From the IMG/VR virus record IMGVR_UViG_3300023083_000006, positions 1 to 45,977 of that record: a stretch of 45,977 nucleotides of DNA, one strand, 5' to 3'. The notes beneath the pieces are model-generated. The model worked only from the letters and a program-made list of their open reading frames with translations, searched no databases and was not told where the DNA came from. Shown one piece after another: positions 14,917-23,533 of the stretch (its first letter is position 1; the number at the start of each line of letters is the position of its first letter). The translations under genes and the position numbers were made by a program. Source of the stretch: a virus.

Positions 14917-15158
14917 AGCTGCGCCCCCTCTCCCTCACCCCCGAAGCCCGTCGCGCGCTCGAGCTCTTGCCCGACGCCTGGCGGATGATGCCGACCGGGT
15001 TCCGCGTCGGGGCCGGCCTGCTCGACATGAAGCGGCTCGCCCTCGTCGAGACGAAGCGCGACCGCCCGTTCCCGAAGGCGCCTCACCGCGTCTATGTCCG
15101 CCGCACCGCCAAGGGCCGGGAGGCCGTCGGCTTGGAGAACCCCTCCCATGACCAATAA
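14913..15158 (+). CDS. Hypothetical protein, winged-helix-like, 81 residues
   Basis: The segments LTPEARRALELLPDAW ... AGLLDMKRLALVETK ... YVRRTAKGREAV fit a small winged-helix fold (helices, then a hairpin ending in R-[RT]-T-x-x-G). ATG 14913 is coupled to the upstream gene by ATGA. No specific function can be assigned. Confidence 0.55.
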   Translation: MKLRPLSLTPEARRALELLPDAWRMMPTGFRVGAGLLDMKRLALVETKRDRPFPKAPHRVYVRRTAKGREAVGLENPSHDQ

Positions 15159-15789
15159 CCAGGGCGGTCAGCCCAACCCCGCGAGCCAGGATCATTATGC
15201 CGACGCCGGGGACATGATCGCGAGCCAGGGTGAGCGGGAAGCCGTGGCGCGGGAAACGCTCGACTACCTAGAGAAGGAAGCGCGCACCGAACTTGACGAC
15301 CACAACGAGTGGCTGATCGAGAACGACGAGCAGCCCGACCCCGGCCCCGACGAGGTAGGCGTGCATCCAGAAACGCTGCTCAAGCTGGTCGCCCTCGCCC
15401 GCCATCCCGCAACCCCGGCTGGCCAAGGGGAGGCGGTGGAGGTTTCGCGCCTCAAGACGCTACTCGACGGGCGAGACGCTTTCATCGTCAACGCTGGCCT
15501 ATGGTCAGATTTCGTCGACCAGCTTGATGACCCACCCAAGCCCTCCGAGGCCCAGGCCGTGGGGGAGATCAGCGAGGATATGGTTGAGCGATGCGCTCAT
15601 GAGGCGTGGCGCGAATACCGTAGGTTCTACGGCGAATGCTTTTCTCCCGATGACCCAGGTTTCGACCCCGAACACGACGACTTGGCCGATGATACGTGGC
15701 CGGAAACACGACTGTTTCCGTCGGCCGATGCGTTCCGGGCCTGCGCGCGGGCATGCATCGTCGAGTCGCGGCGGGAGCCCGCGCCTTGA
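15148..15789 (+). CDS. Hypothetical acidic protein, 213 residues
   Basis: Acidic protein with a helical N-terminal half rich in Glu/Asp, a segment LKTLLDGRDAFIVNAGLW that recalls small Ea22-type early phage proteins, and a C-terminal half with FPSADAFRACARACIVE. It starts at ATG 15148 within the end of the upstream gene and ends in TTGA overlap with the exonuclease. Function unknown. Confidence 0.65.
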   Translation: MTNNQGGQPNPASQDHYADAGDMIASQGEREAVARETLDYLEKEARTELDDHNEWLIENDEQPDPGPDEVGVHPETLLKLVALARHPATPAGQGEAVEVSRLKTLLDGRDAFIVNAGLWSDFVDQLDDPPKPSEAQAVGEISEDMVERCAHEAWREYRRFYGECFSPDDPGFDPEHDDLADDTWPETRLFPSADAFRACARACIVESRREPAP

Positions 15790-16703
15790 GCGCCCTTGTC
15801 CGCTGGATCTCCGAGCCGGGACTATATCCAGACCTCGACGCCGGCCGCTACTTCCAGGACCCGGCGCCTATGCCGTCGGTTTCGCAATCCTGGATCAAGC
15901 GGGAAGCCGAGTCGTCGCCCTACCACGCCGCCAACGATCACCCCCGGCTGAACCCCTACGGGACGCGGCGCGGGTCCAAGGCTGCTCACCTGTTCCTGGG
16001 CGACGCCGTCCACCGCCTGGCCCTGGGCAAGGGGCGGGAAATCTCGATCGTCCGCTATCCCGACTATCGCAGCGAGGCGGCGCGAAACGATCGAGACGCG
16101 GCGATCGCCAACGGCCGAATTCCGATCCTGCAAAAGGTTCAGGTCCAGGCTATGGACATGGCCGAACTGGTCAAGGCCAAGATCGAGGAGACGCTCGAGG
16201 GCGAGCCGTACGAAACCGAGGTCCCGATCTTCTGGAAAGAGGAGGTCACGCTCTCAAGCGGCCAGGTCGTCACGGTCTGGTGTCGCGGAATGCTCGACGT
16301 CTGGTGCGCGTCAAAGGCTCGGATCCTGGACGTCAAGACGATGGCCGGCCTGGCCACCGAGGACGGGATCGCAAAGGCCATCGAGAACAACGATTACGCG
16401 ATCCAGGCCCGGTTCTATCCCCGCGGCGTCGAGGCGATCTTGCCGGAGCTCGCCGGCCGGGTGCGGTTCGATTTCCTGTGGATCGAGACGGCCGAGCCCT
16501 ACGGCCACCGGGCCGCGCCCCTGGACGGGTCAACGCGCCACACTGGCGACCTCATGGTCGACATGGGCCTTATGGCCTTCGCCGAGGGCATGACGTCGGG
16601 CGTATGGCCAGCCTATCCGCAAGACGGCGCCCCGATCGGCGTCCGTTCCTTCTACCATCAACGCATTGAGGCCCGCGCGGCCGCGAAAGGTTTTCAGCTA
16701 TGA
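15786..16703 (+). CDS. PD-(D/E)XK nuclease, RecE/exonuclease VIII-like
   Basis: A 305-residue nuclease of the PD-(D/E)XK superfamily (DUF3799/RecE-like), expected to degrade DNA ends and leave a 3' overhang for annealing. The signature residues are D171 in CRGMLDVWC and the D-x-K at 182-184 (ILDVKTM), preceded by a helix bearing FLGDAVHRLALG near residues 70-81. The TTG at 15786 is chosen because TTGA overlaps the preceding stop and the sequence before it is not protein-like. Its stop overlaps the ATG of the Sak4-like ATPase, giving a two-gene recombination cassette. Confidence 0.82.
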   Translation: MSALVRWISEPGLYPDLDAGRYFQDPAPMPSVSQSWIKREAESSPYHAANDHPRLNPYGTRRGSKAAHLFLGDAVHRLALGKGREISIVRYPDYRSEAARNDRDAAIANGRIPILQKVQVQAMDMAELVKAKIEETLEGEPYETEVPIFWKEEVTLSSGQVVTVWCRGMLDVWCASKARILDVKTMAGLATEDGIAKAIENNDYAIQARFYPRGVEAILPELAGRVRFDFLWIETAEPYGHRAAPLDGSTRHTGDLMVDMGLMAFAEGMTSGVWPAYPQDGAPIGVRSFYHQRIEARAAAKGFQL

Positions 16704-18280
16704 GTCGCAAGTTTGAAGCGGTCCCTGCCGTCCGAGAGCAAACGCCGATTTTGTTTGGCCTGACCGGCGCATCAGGCGGGGGAAAGACCTATTCGGCAAT
16801 CCGCGCGGCTATCGGGATTTGTGAGGTCCTCGGCGGAATGCCGTTCGTCGTCGACACCGATAACAGGCGGGCGCTCCAATACGCCGACGCCTTCCGGAAG
16901 GCCGACGGCTCGCCGGGGTTTATCCATGTCCCGTTCAGTCCGCCTCATGGGTCGCTGGACTATGTCGACGCCATCCGGTTTTGCGTTGCCGACGAGCGGT
17001 GCGGCTGCATGGTCATTGACACCCTCTCGCACGAACATAACGGCCAAGGCGGGATGCTCGATTATCAGGAAAAAGAGCACGCCAGGATGGGCGGATCCGA
17101 AGGGACGAAAATGCTCGCCTGGGCCAAGCCCAAGGCCGCCCGGAACGCGCTCCTTATCGAGATCCAGCGCCTCAACAAACCGGCGATCTTCACGTTCCGC
17201 GCCAAGGAAGGCGCCAAGCCGGTCAAGGTCCCCAACGGCAACGGCGGAACGAAAACCGAGGTTATCCAGACCGGCTTTGTTCCGATCGGCGGCGACGAAT
17301 TCGTCTACGAAATGACGCTCAACGCCCTGTTACCCCCGGCGTCGGGGGGGGTTCCGGAGTGGAATCCGTCCGAGGCCGGCGAACGGAAGATGACGAAGCT
17401 TCCGATTCAATTCGAGAGCCTGAGGAAATCAAAAGCGCCGATCGACGAGGAACTCGGCCGCAACCTCGCCAAATGGGCCAGGGGCGGCGTAAAGCGGCCC
17501 GCCGCTCCTCCGCCGCCTGAAACCGACCTCCCGCCCCCTGACGAGCCGGAAACCGGGCAAGGCGGCCGGGAGCCGGAAGGAATCCGGGCCGCAACGCCGG
17601 CAGAGATCGCGTCGGCAAAGGCGGCCCAGGACGGCGCGGCGGCGGCGCATGCCCCCAAGCCCGACTCCCGTGAGGAGCGCCTCGCCGAACGTGGGTTCTC
17701 CGGTGAGGGCCTGGCCCCGGCCGGCGACGACTTCCCCGGTGATCGCCCCCAGGCCTCGGCCGCTGGCGGCGAGACGGCGGCCGACCGCCCTGCATCGCCT
17801 GCGGCCGAGAGCGCGACAGCCTCGAATGCTACTGCGACGAATGCCGAGAACAAGCCCACGCCCTCGGCGCCCGGATCTGACTTCGGCTTCGGGGACCTGG
17901 CCCACGCCCTGGCCGAGGCCAAGGAATGGGCCGACCTGGTCGCCGCCCTGCAGTCGCTCACCAAGGGAGAAGCGTGGAAGGCGGCCGAGCCAGCCATGCA
18001 GGCGCGGGCGCGGGCCGCTGTGTTCACGCGCCTTAAGGAGCTCATGAAAGACGGGCTCCGCATGGACTTCACGGACGATGCGCACGCCTTCCGCTGCTAC
18101 ATCGAGTTCGAAACGGACGGCCCGACGCTGCGCGGAAACTTCGGCGCCTTCAAACTGTCGCCGTCCTTTAAGCGCTTGCCGCCGGCCGCGCAGGCCGCGT
18201 TCGAAAAAGCCGTCACCGGCCGCCTGGCCATCATCGAGCCCGCCGACGGCGCGGCCTCTATCGAGGGGGATTTCAATTGA
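16700..18280 (+). CDS. RecA-fold ATPase, Sak4-like recombination protein
   Basis: Residues 1-260 are an AAA_24/RecA-like ATPase: Walker A near residue 23 (LTGASGGGKTYSAI) and Walker B CGCMVIDTLSHEH near residue 100. Phage Sak4-type proteins of this kind promote single-strand annealing with a partner exonuclease, which here is the gene immediately upstream (ATGA overlap). A long Pro/Ala/Glu-rich linker (about 265-390) joins a second domain of about 130 residues with no family I recognise. No SSB gene was identified nearby. Confidence 0.78.
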   Translation: MSRKFEAVPAVREQTPILFGLTGASGGGKTYSAIRAAIGICEVLGGMPFVVDTDNRRALQYADAFRKADGSPGFIHVPFSPPHGSLDYVDAIRFCVADERCGCMVIDTLSHEHNGQGGMLDYQEKEHARMGGSEGTKMLAWAKPKAARNALLIEIQRLNKPAIFTFRAKEGAKPVKVPNGNGGTKTEVIQTGFVPIGGDEFVYEMTLNALLPPASGGVPEWNPSEAGERKMTKLPIQFESLRKSKAPIDEELGRNLAKWARGGVKRPAAPPPPETDLPPPDEPETGQGGREPEGIRAATPAEIASAKAAQDGAAAAHAPKPDSREERLAERGFSGEGLAPAGDDFPGDRPQASAAGGETAADRPASPAAESATASNATATNAENKPTPSAPGSDFGFGDLAHALAEAKEWADLVAALQSLTKGEAWKAAEPAMQARARAAVFTRLKELMKDGLRMDFTDDAHAFRCYIEFETDGPTLRGNFGAFKLSPSFKRLPPAAQAAFEKAVTGRLAIIEPADGAASIEGDFN

Positions 18281-18603
18281 CCAGGGCCGAACGTCGCAAG
18301 GGGGAGTCGCTCGATCGGCTCCTCGACGCCTTCACGGACGATGCGTCGCGAAAGCTACATGCGGCCGTCGTGACGATCGTGGAAGCAAGGCCGGCGGGGG
18401 TTGATGCCCTCGAGGCCGCCACGGGCGCGGCCGGGGCGCTGCTGTCGGTTCTGGTGCATGCCGTCGGGGCGATCATCCCGGCGGCCGCTGGGGAGCCGAT
18501 CGAAGAACACGCCGCCCGGGTCGTCGGTTTCATCGTCGACGGCCTGGCCGACTCCGCGCCGATCTTCCTCGGCGCCGACCCTCATGGGGACAACGCGCTA
18601 TGA
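18277..18603 (+). CDS. Hypothetical protein, 108 residues (TTG start)
   Basis: Helical protein with a central hydrophobic Ala/Val/Gly stretch (about residues 47-65). TTG 18277 overlaps the stop of the ATPase as TTGA. No recognised family. Confidence 0.6.
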   Translation: MTRAERRKGESLDRLLDAFTDDASRKLHAAVVTIVEARPAGVDALEAATGAAGALLSVLVHAVGAIIPAAAGEPIEEHAARVVGFIVDGLADSAPIFLGADPHGDNAL

Positions 18604-18890
18604 CTTTCACCCCGAACTTGATTCCCGTCATGGACGACCCGCTCGGCAAGCACTGGGATCAACCCAGCGACGTGCGGTTCGCGCCGATGGATGAGACGCA
18701 CGTCATTTTGACCCCTCACCAAACCCGCCAACTCGCGCACTACAACTCGTCGATGCCCTCCGGAGTCTACCCGGGGAAGGTCTGGGGAAGGAAAGAGCCG
18801 GGGCGCTACCTGCTCGCCTGGTACGGCCCCGAAACGCCCGACCACAAATGCCCGATCATGTTCCGGGAAATCTTGGAGGTCGCGCCTTGA
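18600..18890 (+). CDS. Hypothetical protein, 96 residues
   Basis: Mixed alpha/beta small protein with several Pro and His residues; no motif recognised. ATG 18600 overlaps the previous stop (ATGA), and the next gene begins at TTG inside its stop. Confidence 0.65.
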   Translation: MTFTPNLIPVMDDPLGKHWDQPSDVRFAPMDETHVILTPHQTRQLAHYNSSMPSGVYPGKVWGRKEPGRYLLAWYGPETPDHKCPIMFREILEVAP

Positions 18891-19297
18891 GCCCCGCCGA
18901 CGCCGTACGCCTTGGCGAGGCGCTCGAGGGCATGCGCGCGGCCCTGGAGAGGCTGGCCGCCGTCCGTGAGGAGCACGGGCCGCCGCTGCGCGAGATCATC
19001 GTCTCGTCGATCCTGCCGTCTGGCCTGCGGTTCGCCTCTGAGCCCGGCTCGGCGGTCGAGCTCTCGTTCATGACTATTTCGCCGACCGAATGGGAGGGGG
19101 TGCAGACGGCCAGCCGGCGGAACGAGGCCTATGTCTCCGCCGCCGCCCTGGGCGCCGCCCCGGTCAGTTTCCAGGGCGTGCCGGTGTTCGACATGGACAA
19201 GGCCGACGCGGGAAAGTCCGGGGTGGCCGCCGCCGCGCGGGCCGAGGCGATCCGCTACGCCATAGCCGATCGGCTGGCGCGCGGCCTCTCCCTGTAG
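18887..19297 (+). CDS. Hypothetical protein, 136 residues (TTG start)
   Basis: Starts with a helix (ADAVRLGEALEGMRAALER), then a strand-rich core, then an Ala-rich helical end. TTG 18887 is chosen because of TTGA overlap with the previous stop. No family recognised. A short 5-bp hairpin (CCCGC/GCGGG) lies 12 bases after its stop codon. Confidence 0.6.
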   Translation: MSPADAVRLGEALEGMRAALERLAAVREEHGPPLREIIVSSILPSGLRFASEPGSAVELSFMTISPTEWEGVQTASRRNEAYVSAAALGAAPVSFQGVPVFDMDKADAGKSGVAAAARAEAIRYAIADRLARGLSL

Positions 19298-19336
19298 CAT
19301 ATCGAAAACCCGCATTTCGCGGGATAGGAGTCGACC

Positions 19337-19588
19337 ATGAGAGAAAGAATTCAACTCGGCGTAACGCTGATCGAGACGGCCTTACACGGGGCCGAGCTCA
19401 TCGCGCAAACGATCCCCGACCCGGCGGTCAGGGAAGACTGCATGCGCGCGCTGGCCAAGATCCACAAGACGGCCGACGAGGCCCTCGCGGCCCTGCGAAC
19501 CCACTGCCCGGCCCAAACCGAGGGCGTGACCCTGCGTTCGGGCGGCACGGGAAAGAACGAGCCCCCGCCGCCCCCGCCCGGCGGCTAA
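19337..19588 (+). CDS. Hypothetical protein, 83 residues
   Basis: Helical protein of about 55 residues followed by a disordered tail ending in polyproline (PPPPPPGG). TAGGAG lies seven bases before ATG 19337. Polyproline ends are seen in some phage peptides that bind host proteins, but no function can be assigned. Confidence 0.65.
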   Translation: MRERIQLGVTLIETALHGAELIAQTIPDPAVREDCMRALAKIHKTADEALAALRTHCPAQTEGVTLRSGGTGKNEPPPPPPGG

Positions 19589-19591
19589 GCC

Positions 19592-20050
19592 ATGGAGCCG
19601 AGCGCGATCATATCGCTCCTGGTCGCGGTCATCGTCGCGGGGGCGTCTCTCGCGTCCCCGCGACGGTCAGTCATTTACCTGGCCTGGTGGAATCTTTTCA
19701 GCTGCGTCATTTGCAATGGACTGCAGCTGAAATTCCCGGCCGTCATGGGCCTTGACCCTCTTGCTCTGCTCGATGCCGTCGGACTCGCTTCGGCGCTGAT
19801 CTTGACCACCGGAGACCCGCCGCGGCGCTGGCTCTGGGTCGTTGCCGCGGCCTTCCTGGTGCAGCTCGTCGGCCATGGCGTCTACGCGCTCGGCCTGGTC
19901 TCGACGCTCAACTATCGCCGCGTCTTGAACGTGTTCTTTTTCGTCCAGGAGGCCGCAATCCTGTTGGCGATCTTCTCTGCGACCGCCCAAGGAAAAGGCC
20001 CCGGACTTGCGCCCGAGGCCCCACCTCGTCGTCGTTCCGCCAGGCTCTAG
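19592..20050 (+). CDS. Four-helix membrane protein
   Basis: A 152-residue protein with about four hydrophobic segments (about residues 5-21, 57-72, 82-104 and 108-130) and a basic, Pro-rich cytoplasmic tail. Last gene of the rightward operon; it may act in host takeover or superinfection exclusion, as membrane morons often do, but this is inference. Its TAG overlaps the TAG of the convergent gene on the other strand (20047-20050). Confidence 0.7.
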   Translation: MEPSAIISLLVAVIVAGASLASPRRSVIYLAWWNLFSCVICNGLQLKFPAVMGLDPLALLDAVGLASALILTTGDPPRRWLWVVAAAFLVQLVGHGVYALGLVSTLNYRRVLNVFFFVQEAAILLAIFSATAQGKGPGLAPEAPPRRRSARL

Positions 20051-21561
20051 CGGCGGGCCCACAGAACCCCGGCAATAGCCGGCTGAAACACGTTGTCATT
20101 GCAGGCGGAATTCGGGTGAGTCCCGTCGCCGCCCGCCATACAGCGCGGGGTCCAAACTCCCCCGTTCTGAGTAAGCCCGTTGTCGTTTGCCGGGTAGCTT
20201 ATCGACGTGCTCGCCGTCGTTTGAGAGGCGCTGACCGTGTAGGTTCCGGTTCCGCCGGCCCCCGTCCCGAGGGCGGTGATATAGGTCCCCGCGGTGACAT
20301 TCGTTCCGGTCAATACGTCGCCGACGTTGATCACGGTCGATGCATTGGCCAGGGCCGTTACCGTCAAAGTCGTGGTCGCAATCGAGCCCGTAAAGGATCC
20401 GGCCGGTTTCGTTTCGACCAAAGCCGCCGCATCCACAACGCCGGAACTCGTCGCAATGGCCGTGGTGCGAAGGGTGGTATTGAACGAAACCCTCTCGACG
20501 TTTGAGGTCGAGGCGCCGGAGATCGATTGCGCCGCCGCATCCCGGAAACCGTTCGTCGACAATGACTGCGGGGTGACGGTGAGATCGAACACGTTGATCC
20601 CGGTCAGTAGGCCCCGGAGCGTAGCGCGGTCGGTCAGGACGTTAGCGGCCGTGCGGCTGTTGGCGAAATCGTTGACGCCAAGGTTTATAAATGCCGTCTT
20701 GGCGCCGCCCATCTGGATCAGCGAAAGGCGGCGGGTGAAGTTGGCTGCGGCATATTGCGCGCGATCGCCGGGGACGCCGTAATTCAGTTGTGGACCAAAC
20801 TGCGCCACGGCCCGGCCGACCTCGCCCCGCCCGCCGTTCGAACTGAGGACCGAGTCGTTGACACCCGCAAAAATGCTGTCCCCGACCAGCGCGTAGACCG
20901 TGCGGTCAGTTAGGCCCATGACGAGCTGGGGAATGACCGCCTGGGTTAGGGAGCTGCCCAGAACAGTCGACGTTTCCGTATAATCCTGCGTCGTGTTGAC
21001 GAGGTACTCGTCCCCGCCGGCGCGGTCGGCCACGTTGGACCAGACGGCGGAAACCACCTGACCGCCGGAGAGGTATTGGTCATCACCGGCCAGGCGGAAA
21101 CGGGCGAAAGCCGGAATGATCGTCGGAAGGGTGGTCAGGTCGGTGCAGCCGACGGCGTTGTCGGCGATGACACCACTGTTCGAACCCGACCACTTGAGAA
21201 CGGTATAGGTGCCGACGGGATATTCGACCGTGATCTTGCTCGTCAGGGCCCCGCCTGCGCCCGTCTCGACGCCGCTAACGCCGCCGGCCGACCCGTTGGT
21301 GTAGCCGTTCCACCGGCAGACCTTAACGGCCGACAGGGGCGCATAGCTCATTTGCCACGTCCGCCAGCCCTGGCGGGTGGCCGACCCCGATTTCGTGTTG
21401 TTGATGGCGGTTCGGTTCGTGACCTGGCGGACGCTCGCCGGGGCGCGGATCCGGGGGTCGACAACCTGGATGGGAGCGCTAGGCGGGATCGCCGGCGCTT
21501 GGGCCAGGGCAGGGGCCGCAAACGCGGTCCAGGCCAGGGCGGCGGCTGCGAGAAATTTCAT
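20047..21561 (-). CDS. Exported SGNH/GDSL hydrolase
   Basis: A 504-residue protein with a clear Sec signal peptide ([20 protein letters not shown], cleavage after about residue 20). The SGNH catalytic blocks are visible: GDS at 227-229 ([11 protein letters not shown]), G-x-N-D at 295-298 (INLGVNDFA) and the D-x-x-H block GDGTHP near residue 476. Such enzymes are esterases or deacetylases of polysaccharide or lipid. A threonine-rich beta-stretch lies at about 385-460. A signal peptide is unusual for a virion protein, so this is probably secreted by the infected cell, for example to alter surface polysaccharide (inference). A second, leaderless SGNH protein lies in the tail module. Confidence 0.8.
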   Translation of the reverse strand: MKFLAAAALAWTAFAAPALAQAPAIPPSAPIQVVDPRIRAPASVRQVTNRTAINNTKSGSATRQGWRTWQMSYAPLSAVKVCRWNGYTNGSAGGVSGVETGAGGALTSKITVEYPVGTYTVLKWSGSNSGVIADNAVGCTDLTTLPTIIPAFARFRLAGDDQYLSGGQVVSAVWSNVADRAGGDEYLVNTTQDYTETSTVLGSSLTQAVIPQLVMGLTDRTVYALVGDSIFAGVNDSVLSSNGGRGEVGRAVAQFGPQLNYGVPGDRAQYAAANFTRRLSLIQMGGAKTAFINLGVNDFANSRTAANVLTDRATLRGLLTGINVFDLTVTPQSLSTNGFRDAAAQSISGASTSNVERVSFNTTLRTTAIATSSGVVDAAALVETKPAGSFTGSIATTTLTVTALANASTVINVGDVLTGTNVTAGTYITALGTGAGGTGTYTVSASQTTASTSISYPANDNGLTQNGGVWTPRCMAGGDGTHPNSACNDNVFQPAIAGVLWARR

Positions 21562-21564
21562 AGG

Positions 21565-22023
21565 TCAGTTTCCAGTCACGGCGACGACGTCGGTCGCGTT
21601 GGTGCAGATGATGAAAACGGCGGACGTGTTGGTCACGCCGTAGCTGATTTTTTCGCCGGGAACCAAAGGATACCCGGTCGAGACCGTGACGCCCGACGGG
21701 CCGACGTAGACCGTCCCGGTGTTCGTCGACAGCGACGATAGGACCACGCCGTTGACCAGCGCGTGCGCGGTCAGGGCCGCGGCCGTCACGGCGCAAGTCT
21801 TCTGCGCCGAATAGATGGTCGTCGGGTTGAGGGGTCGCCCGCCCGGTAGCGGGTTCCCGTCGGAGCCGAGCACTTGGACTCCCTGCCCGAACGACAGTTG
21901 CCCGTCGGCCCGCTTGTATCGGGGAACGGCGGTGTCCTGTGCCGCGGCCAGGATGGGGGCGGAAAGCGCCAGAAGGGCCAGCGCGGCCCCGAGCATGGCG
22001 GCGGGCCGTAGTGAGCGGAGCAT
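21565..22023 (-). CDS. Exported protein of unknown function
   Basis: A 152-residue protein with an N-terminal signal peptide (basic MLRSLR, then an Ala/Leu-rich hydrophobic core to about residue 28). The mature part is predicted beta-rich with Gly/Thr/Val repeats and a pair of Cys (KTCAV, IICTN) that could form a disulfide. It lies three bases before the exported SGNH hydrolase and probably works with it in the periplasm or on the surface. Confidence 0.7.
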   Translation of the reverse strand: MLRSLRPAAMLGAALALLALSAPILAAAQDTAVPRYKRADGQLSFGQGVQVLGSDGNPLPGGRPLNPTTIYSAQKTCAVTAAALTAHALVNGVVLSSLSTNTGTVYVGPSGVTVSTGYPLVPGEKISYGVTNTSAVFIICTNATDVVAVTGN

Positions 22024-22099
22024 GGCTTTAGACCTCTTGGCGGGCCGCCAGGGCGCGGCGTTCGATCAATGCCACAAGAGGCGATAGGCGGAAAGAACG

Positions 22100-22483
22100 T
22101 CAATCCGGCGCGGGCGTGAACCATCGGCGCCAGAATGGCAAGGCGCGCCGCTCGCGCGCCGCCTCCTGCTGGTCCTGGAAATCGTGCTCGAGCGCAGCAG
22201 TCTGGGCGAGCAGGGAGCGTTTGCCCTCGCACTCGGCGACGTCCAAGCCTCGAGCCCGGTCCCGGCTCTCAAGGCCGCTGATCGTCGGGGCGAGGTTCGT
22301 CGTCACGGTGCAGGGTTGCAACGCCCAGGCCGGAGCTACCAGGCGCACCGGCGAGGCCACGGTCGGGACACGCGACGGCCCGGCCGCACAAGCTGTCATC
22401 GCCAACGCGAATGCGCTCGAGCACGCTAGGGGGCAGAGCGTCGCTCGCGGCTGGATCCTGGCGGGCTTGATCGTCGAGAGCAT
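22100..22483 (-). CDS. Rz1-like outer-membrane spanin lipoprotein
   Basis: Starts at ATG 22483 with AGGAG eight bases upstream, inside the Rz-like gene in another frame. The leader is basic then hydrophobic and ends in a lipobox-like AMTAC with Cys at residue 32, fitting an outer-membrane lipoprotein. The mature part is Pro-containing at first and ends in a charged helix (HDFQDQQEAARERR). At 127 residues it is longer than the lambda protein (60), but the nested position after endolysin is the classical Rz/Rz1 arrangement. Confidence 0.7.
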   Translation of the reverse strand: MLSTIKPARIQPRATLCPLACSSAFALAMTACAAGPSRVPTVASPVRLVAPAWALQPCTVTTNLAPTISGLESRDRARGLDVAECEGKRSLLAQTAALEHDFQDQQEAARERRALPFWRRWFTPAPD

Positions 22484-22721
22484 TGGCGGCGCTCCTCATG
22501 GCTGCGGCGGAAGACTGCAAGGCGGACGCGGCGTCGCCGAGCTGTTGGGTTCCCTGGACCTCGAGGCCCCGGCCGACGGCGTCGTCGGTGGCATGCTCTC
22601 GGCCGGCCTCGGCGTTGGCGGTGCGGCCTTTCCAGTAGGACACGAACGGGCCGCCGAGGAAGAACGCCCCCGTCAAGGCGATGGCCAGGACCACCAGGCC
22701 CAGGACGAGGGCGCGGCTCAT
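22269..22721 (-). CDS. Rz-like inner-membrane spanin
   Basis: A 150-residue protein with an N-terminal transmembrane helix (ALVLGLVVLAIALTGAFFLG, residues 4-23) followed by a periplasmic Ala/Gln/Asp-rich helical region, typical of i-spanins. Its last 70 residues are encoded by DNA that also encodes the start of the Rz1-like lipoprotein, and they are low complexity. ATG 22721 overlaps the endolysin stop (ATGA). Expected to join the inner and outer membranes in the last step of lysis. Confidence 0.7.
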   Translation of the reverse strand: MSRALVLGLVVLAIALTGAFFLGGPFVSYWKGRTANAEAGREHATDDAVGRGLEVQGTQQLGDAASALQSSAAAMRSAANALDDQARQDPAASDALPPSVLERIRVGDDSLCGRAVACPDRGLAGAPGSSGLGVATLHRDDEPRPDDQRP

Positions 22722-23200
22722 GGGAAAAGCTCGAAATGCGGGCCGTCTGGGAACGACGGCTTTCCGGCGGCGCGTTTGCGGGCGCCGTAGGCGTCGACGA
22801 GGGCTTTCATGGACGCCGGAGTCGGGTTCTCGAGGCCCCTGATCTGGATCCACGCGCCGCCCCACCGAATCCCAAGGCCCAGGTCTGTCGAGGCGATCGA
22901 GGCGGCGGCGGCGATCTCATAGATCGGCGGCCACTCCCAGCGCTTCTTTCCGTTGATGACCGGGACGAGGTCGACCGCATGGCCAAATCCGTCGTCCTGG
23001 ACTCGGTGCTTGGACTCCATCGTCTGCGACACGCCCGTCCGCACGTATTCCTTCTGCTCGGCCAGGGTGCGCAAGCCATCGTGAACGGCGAAGTCGACGA
23101 GCGAGATCGTCAGGGTCCGCTGCGCGAACTCGATGAGGAGGGGATGCACGCCCCGGAGCTCGCCCAGGCTGGCGGTTCCGAAAATGTGGTGCGCGCTCAC
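22718..23200 (-). CDS. M15-family peptidase endolysin
   Basis: Peptidoglycan-cleaving endolysin of the VanY/L-Ala-D-Glu endopeptidase type. The fold markers are FAVHDGLRTLAEQKEYVRTG near residue 40, the zinc-ligand block SKHRVQDDGFGHAVDLVP (H65 and D77), and the C-terminal GPHFELFP that supplies the last His (H156). No signal peptide, so it depends on a holin. GTG 23200 is chosen because GTGA overlaps the stop of the holin-like gene; the longer reading is basic shadow sequence. Confidence 0.88.
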   Translation of the reverse strand: MSAHHIFGTASLGELRGVHPLLIEFAQRTLTISLVDFAVHDGLRTLAEQKEYVRTGVSQTMESKHRVQDDGFGHAVDLVPVINGKKRWEWPPIYEIAAAASIASTDLGLGIRWGGAWIQIRGLENPTPASMKALVDAYGARKRAAGKPSFPDGPHFELFP

Positions 23201-23478
23201 TTCGATACGACCGCGATCGAGTTGTCGAGGGCGTTCGCCATGGTGACGGCCCGACGATGCTTTCGCGCGTTGGAGACGTAGGACCAAAGCAAGGGTCCTA
23301 CCACCAAGACAAGACCGACGGCCGGCTCGACCAGGCTGGAGTCGACAACGCCCTTCGCGGCCATGGCTCCGCCCACTGCGAGGGCAAACGCTCGAATGGT
23401 CGACTCAACCTGAGTCGTGGCGACCGACGCGGGGACAACGATCGGGTTTTCCGGGGGATCAGGTTCGATTTGCGACAT
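23197..23478 (-). CDS. Putative holin, Pam3 gp28-like
   Basis: A 93-residue protein with two hydrophobic segments (AFALAVGGAMAAKGVVD and VEPAVGLVLVVGPLLWSYVS) followed by a basic tail. This R-x-x-x-x-x-G-G-x-x-x-x-K-G-x-[LV][ED] plan matches the small Pam3-gp28 holin family. It directly precedes and overlaps the endolysin, as holins usually do. ATG 23478 has GAGG nine bases upstream; ATG 23493 is an alternative. Confidence 0.78.
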   Translation of the reverse strand: MSQIEPDPPENPIVVPASVATTQVESTIRAFALAVGGAMAAKGVVDSSLVEPAVGLVLVVGPLLWSYVSNARKHRRAVTMANALDNSIAVVSK

Positions 23479-23533
23479 GGCGCTCGGCCTCATGCTGTTG
23501 AAGCCGCGAAGATGCGCGCGCCAGGCTTTACCG

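Noticed and set aside
19309-19323. Hairpin CCCGC/GCGGG with 5-base loop as a terminator
   Set aside because: Only five pairs and no T-run; the next gene follows 14 bases later with its own ribosome-binding site.
22033-22081. Inverted repeat CCTCTTG/CAAGAGG flanking the start of the exported protein gene
   Set aside because: The arms are 35 bases apart and one arm is simply the ribosome-binding site; likely chance.
22116-22790. Plus-strand open frame across the spanin genes
   Set aside because: It opposes two supported lysis genes and has no motif.
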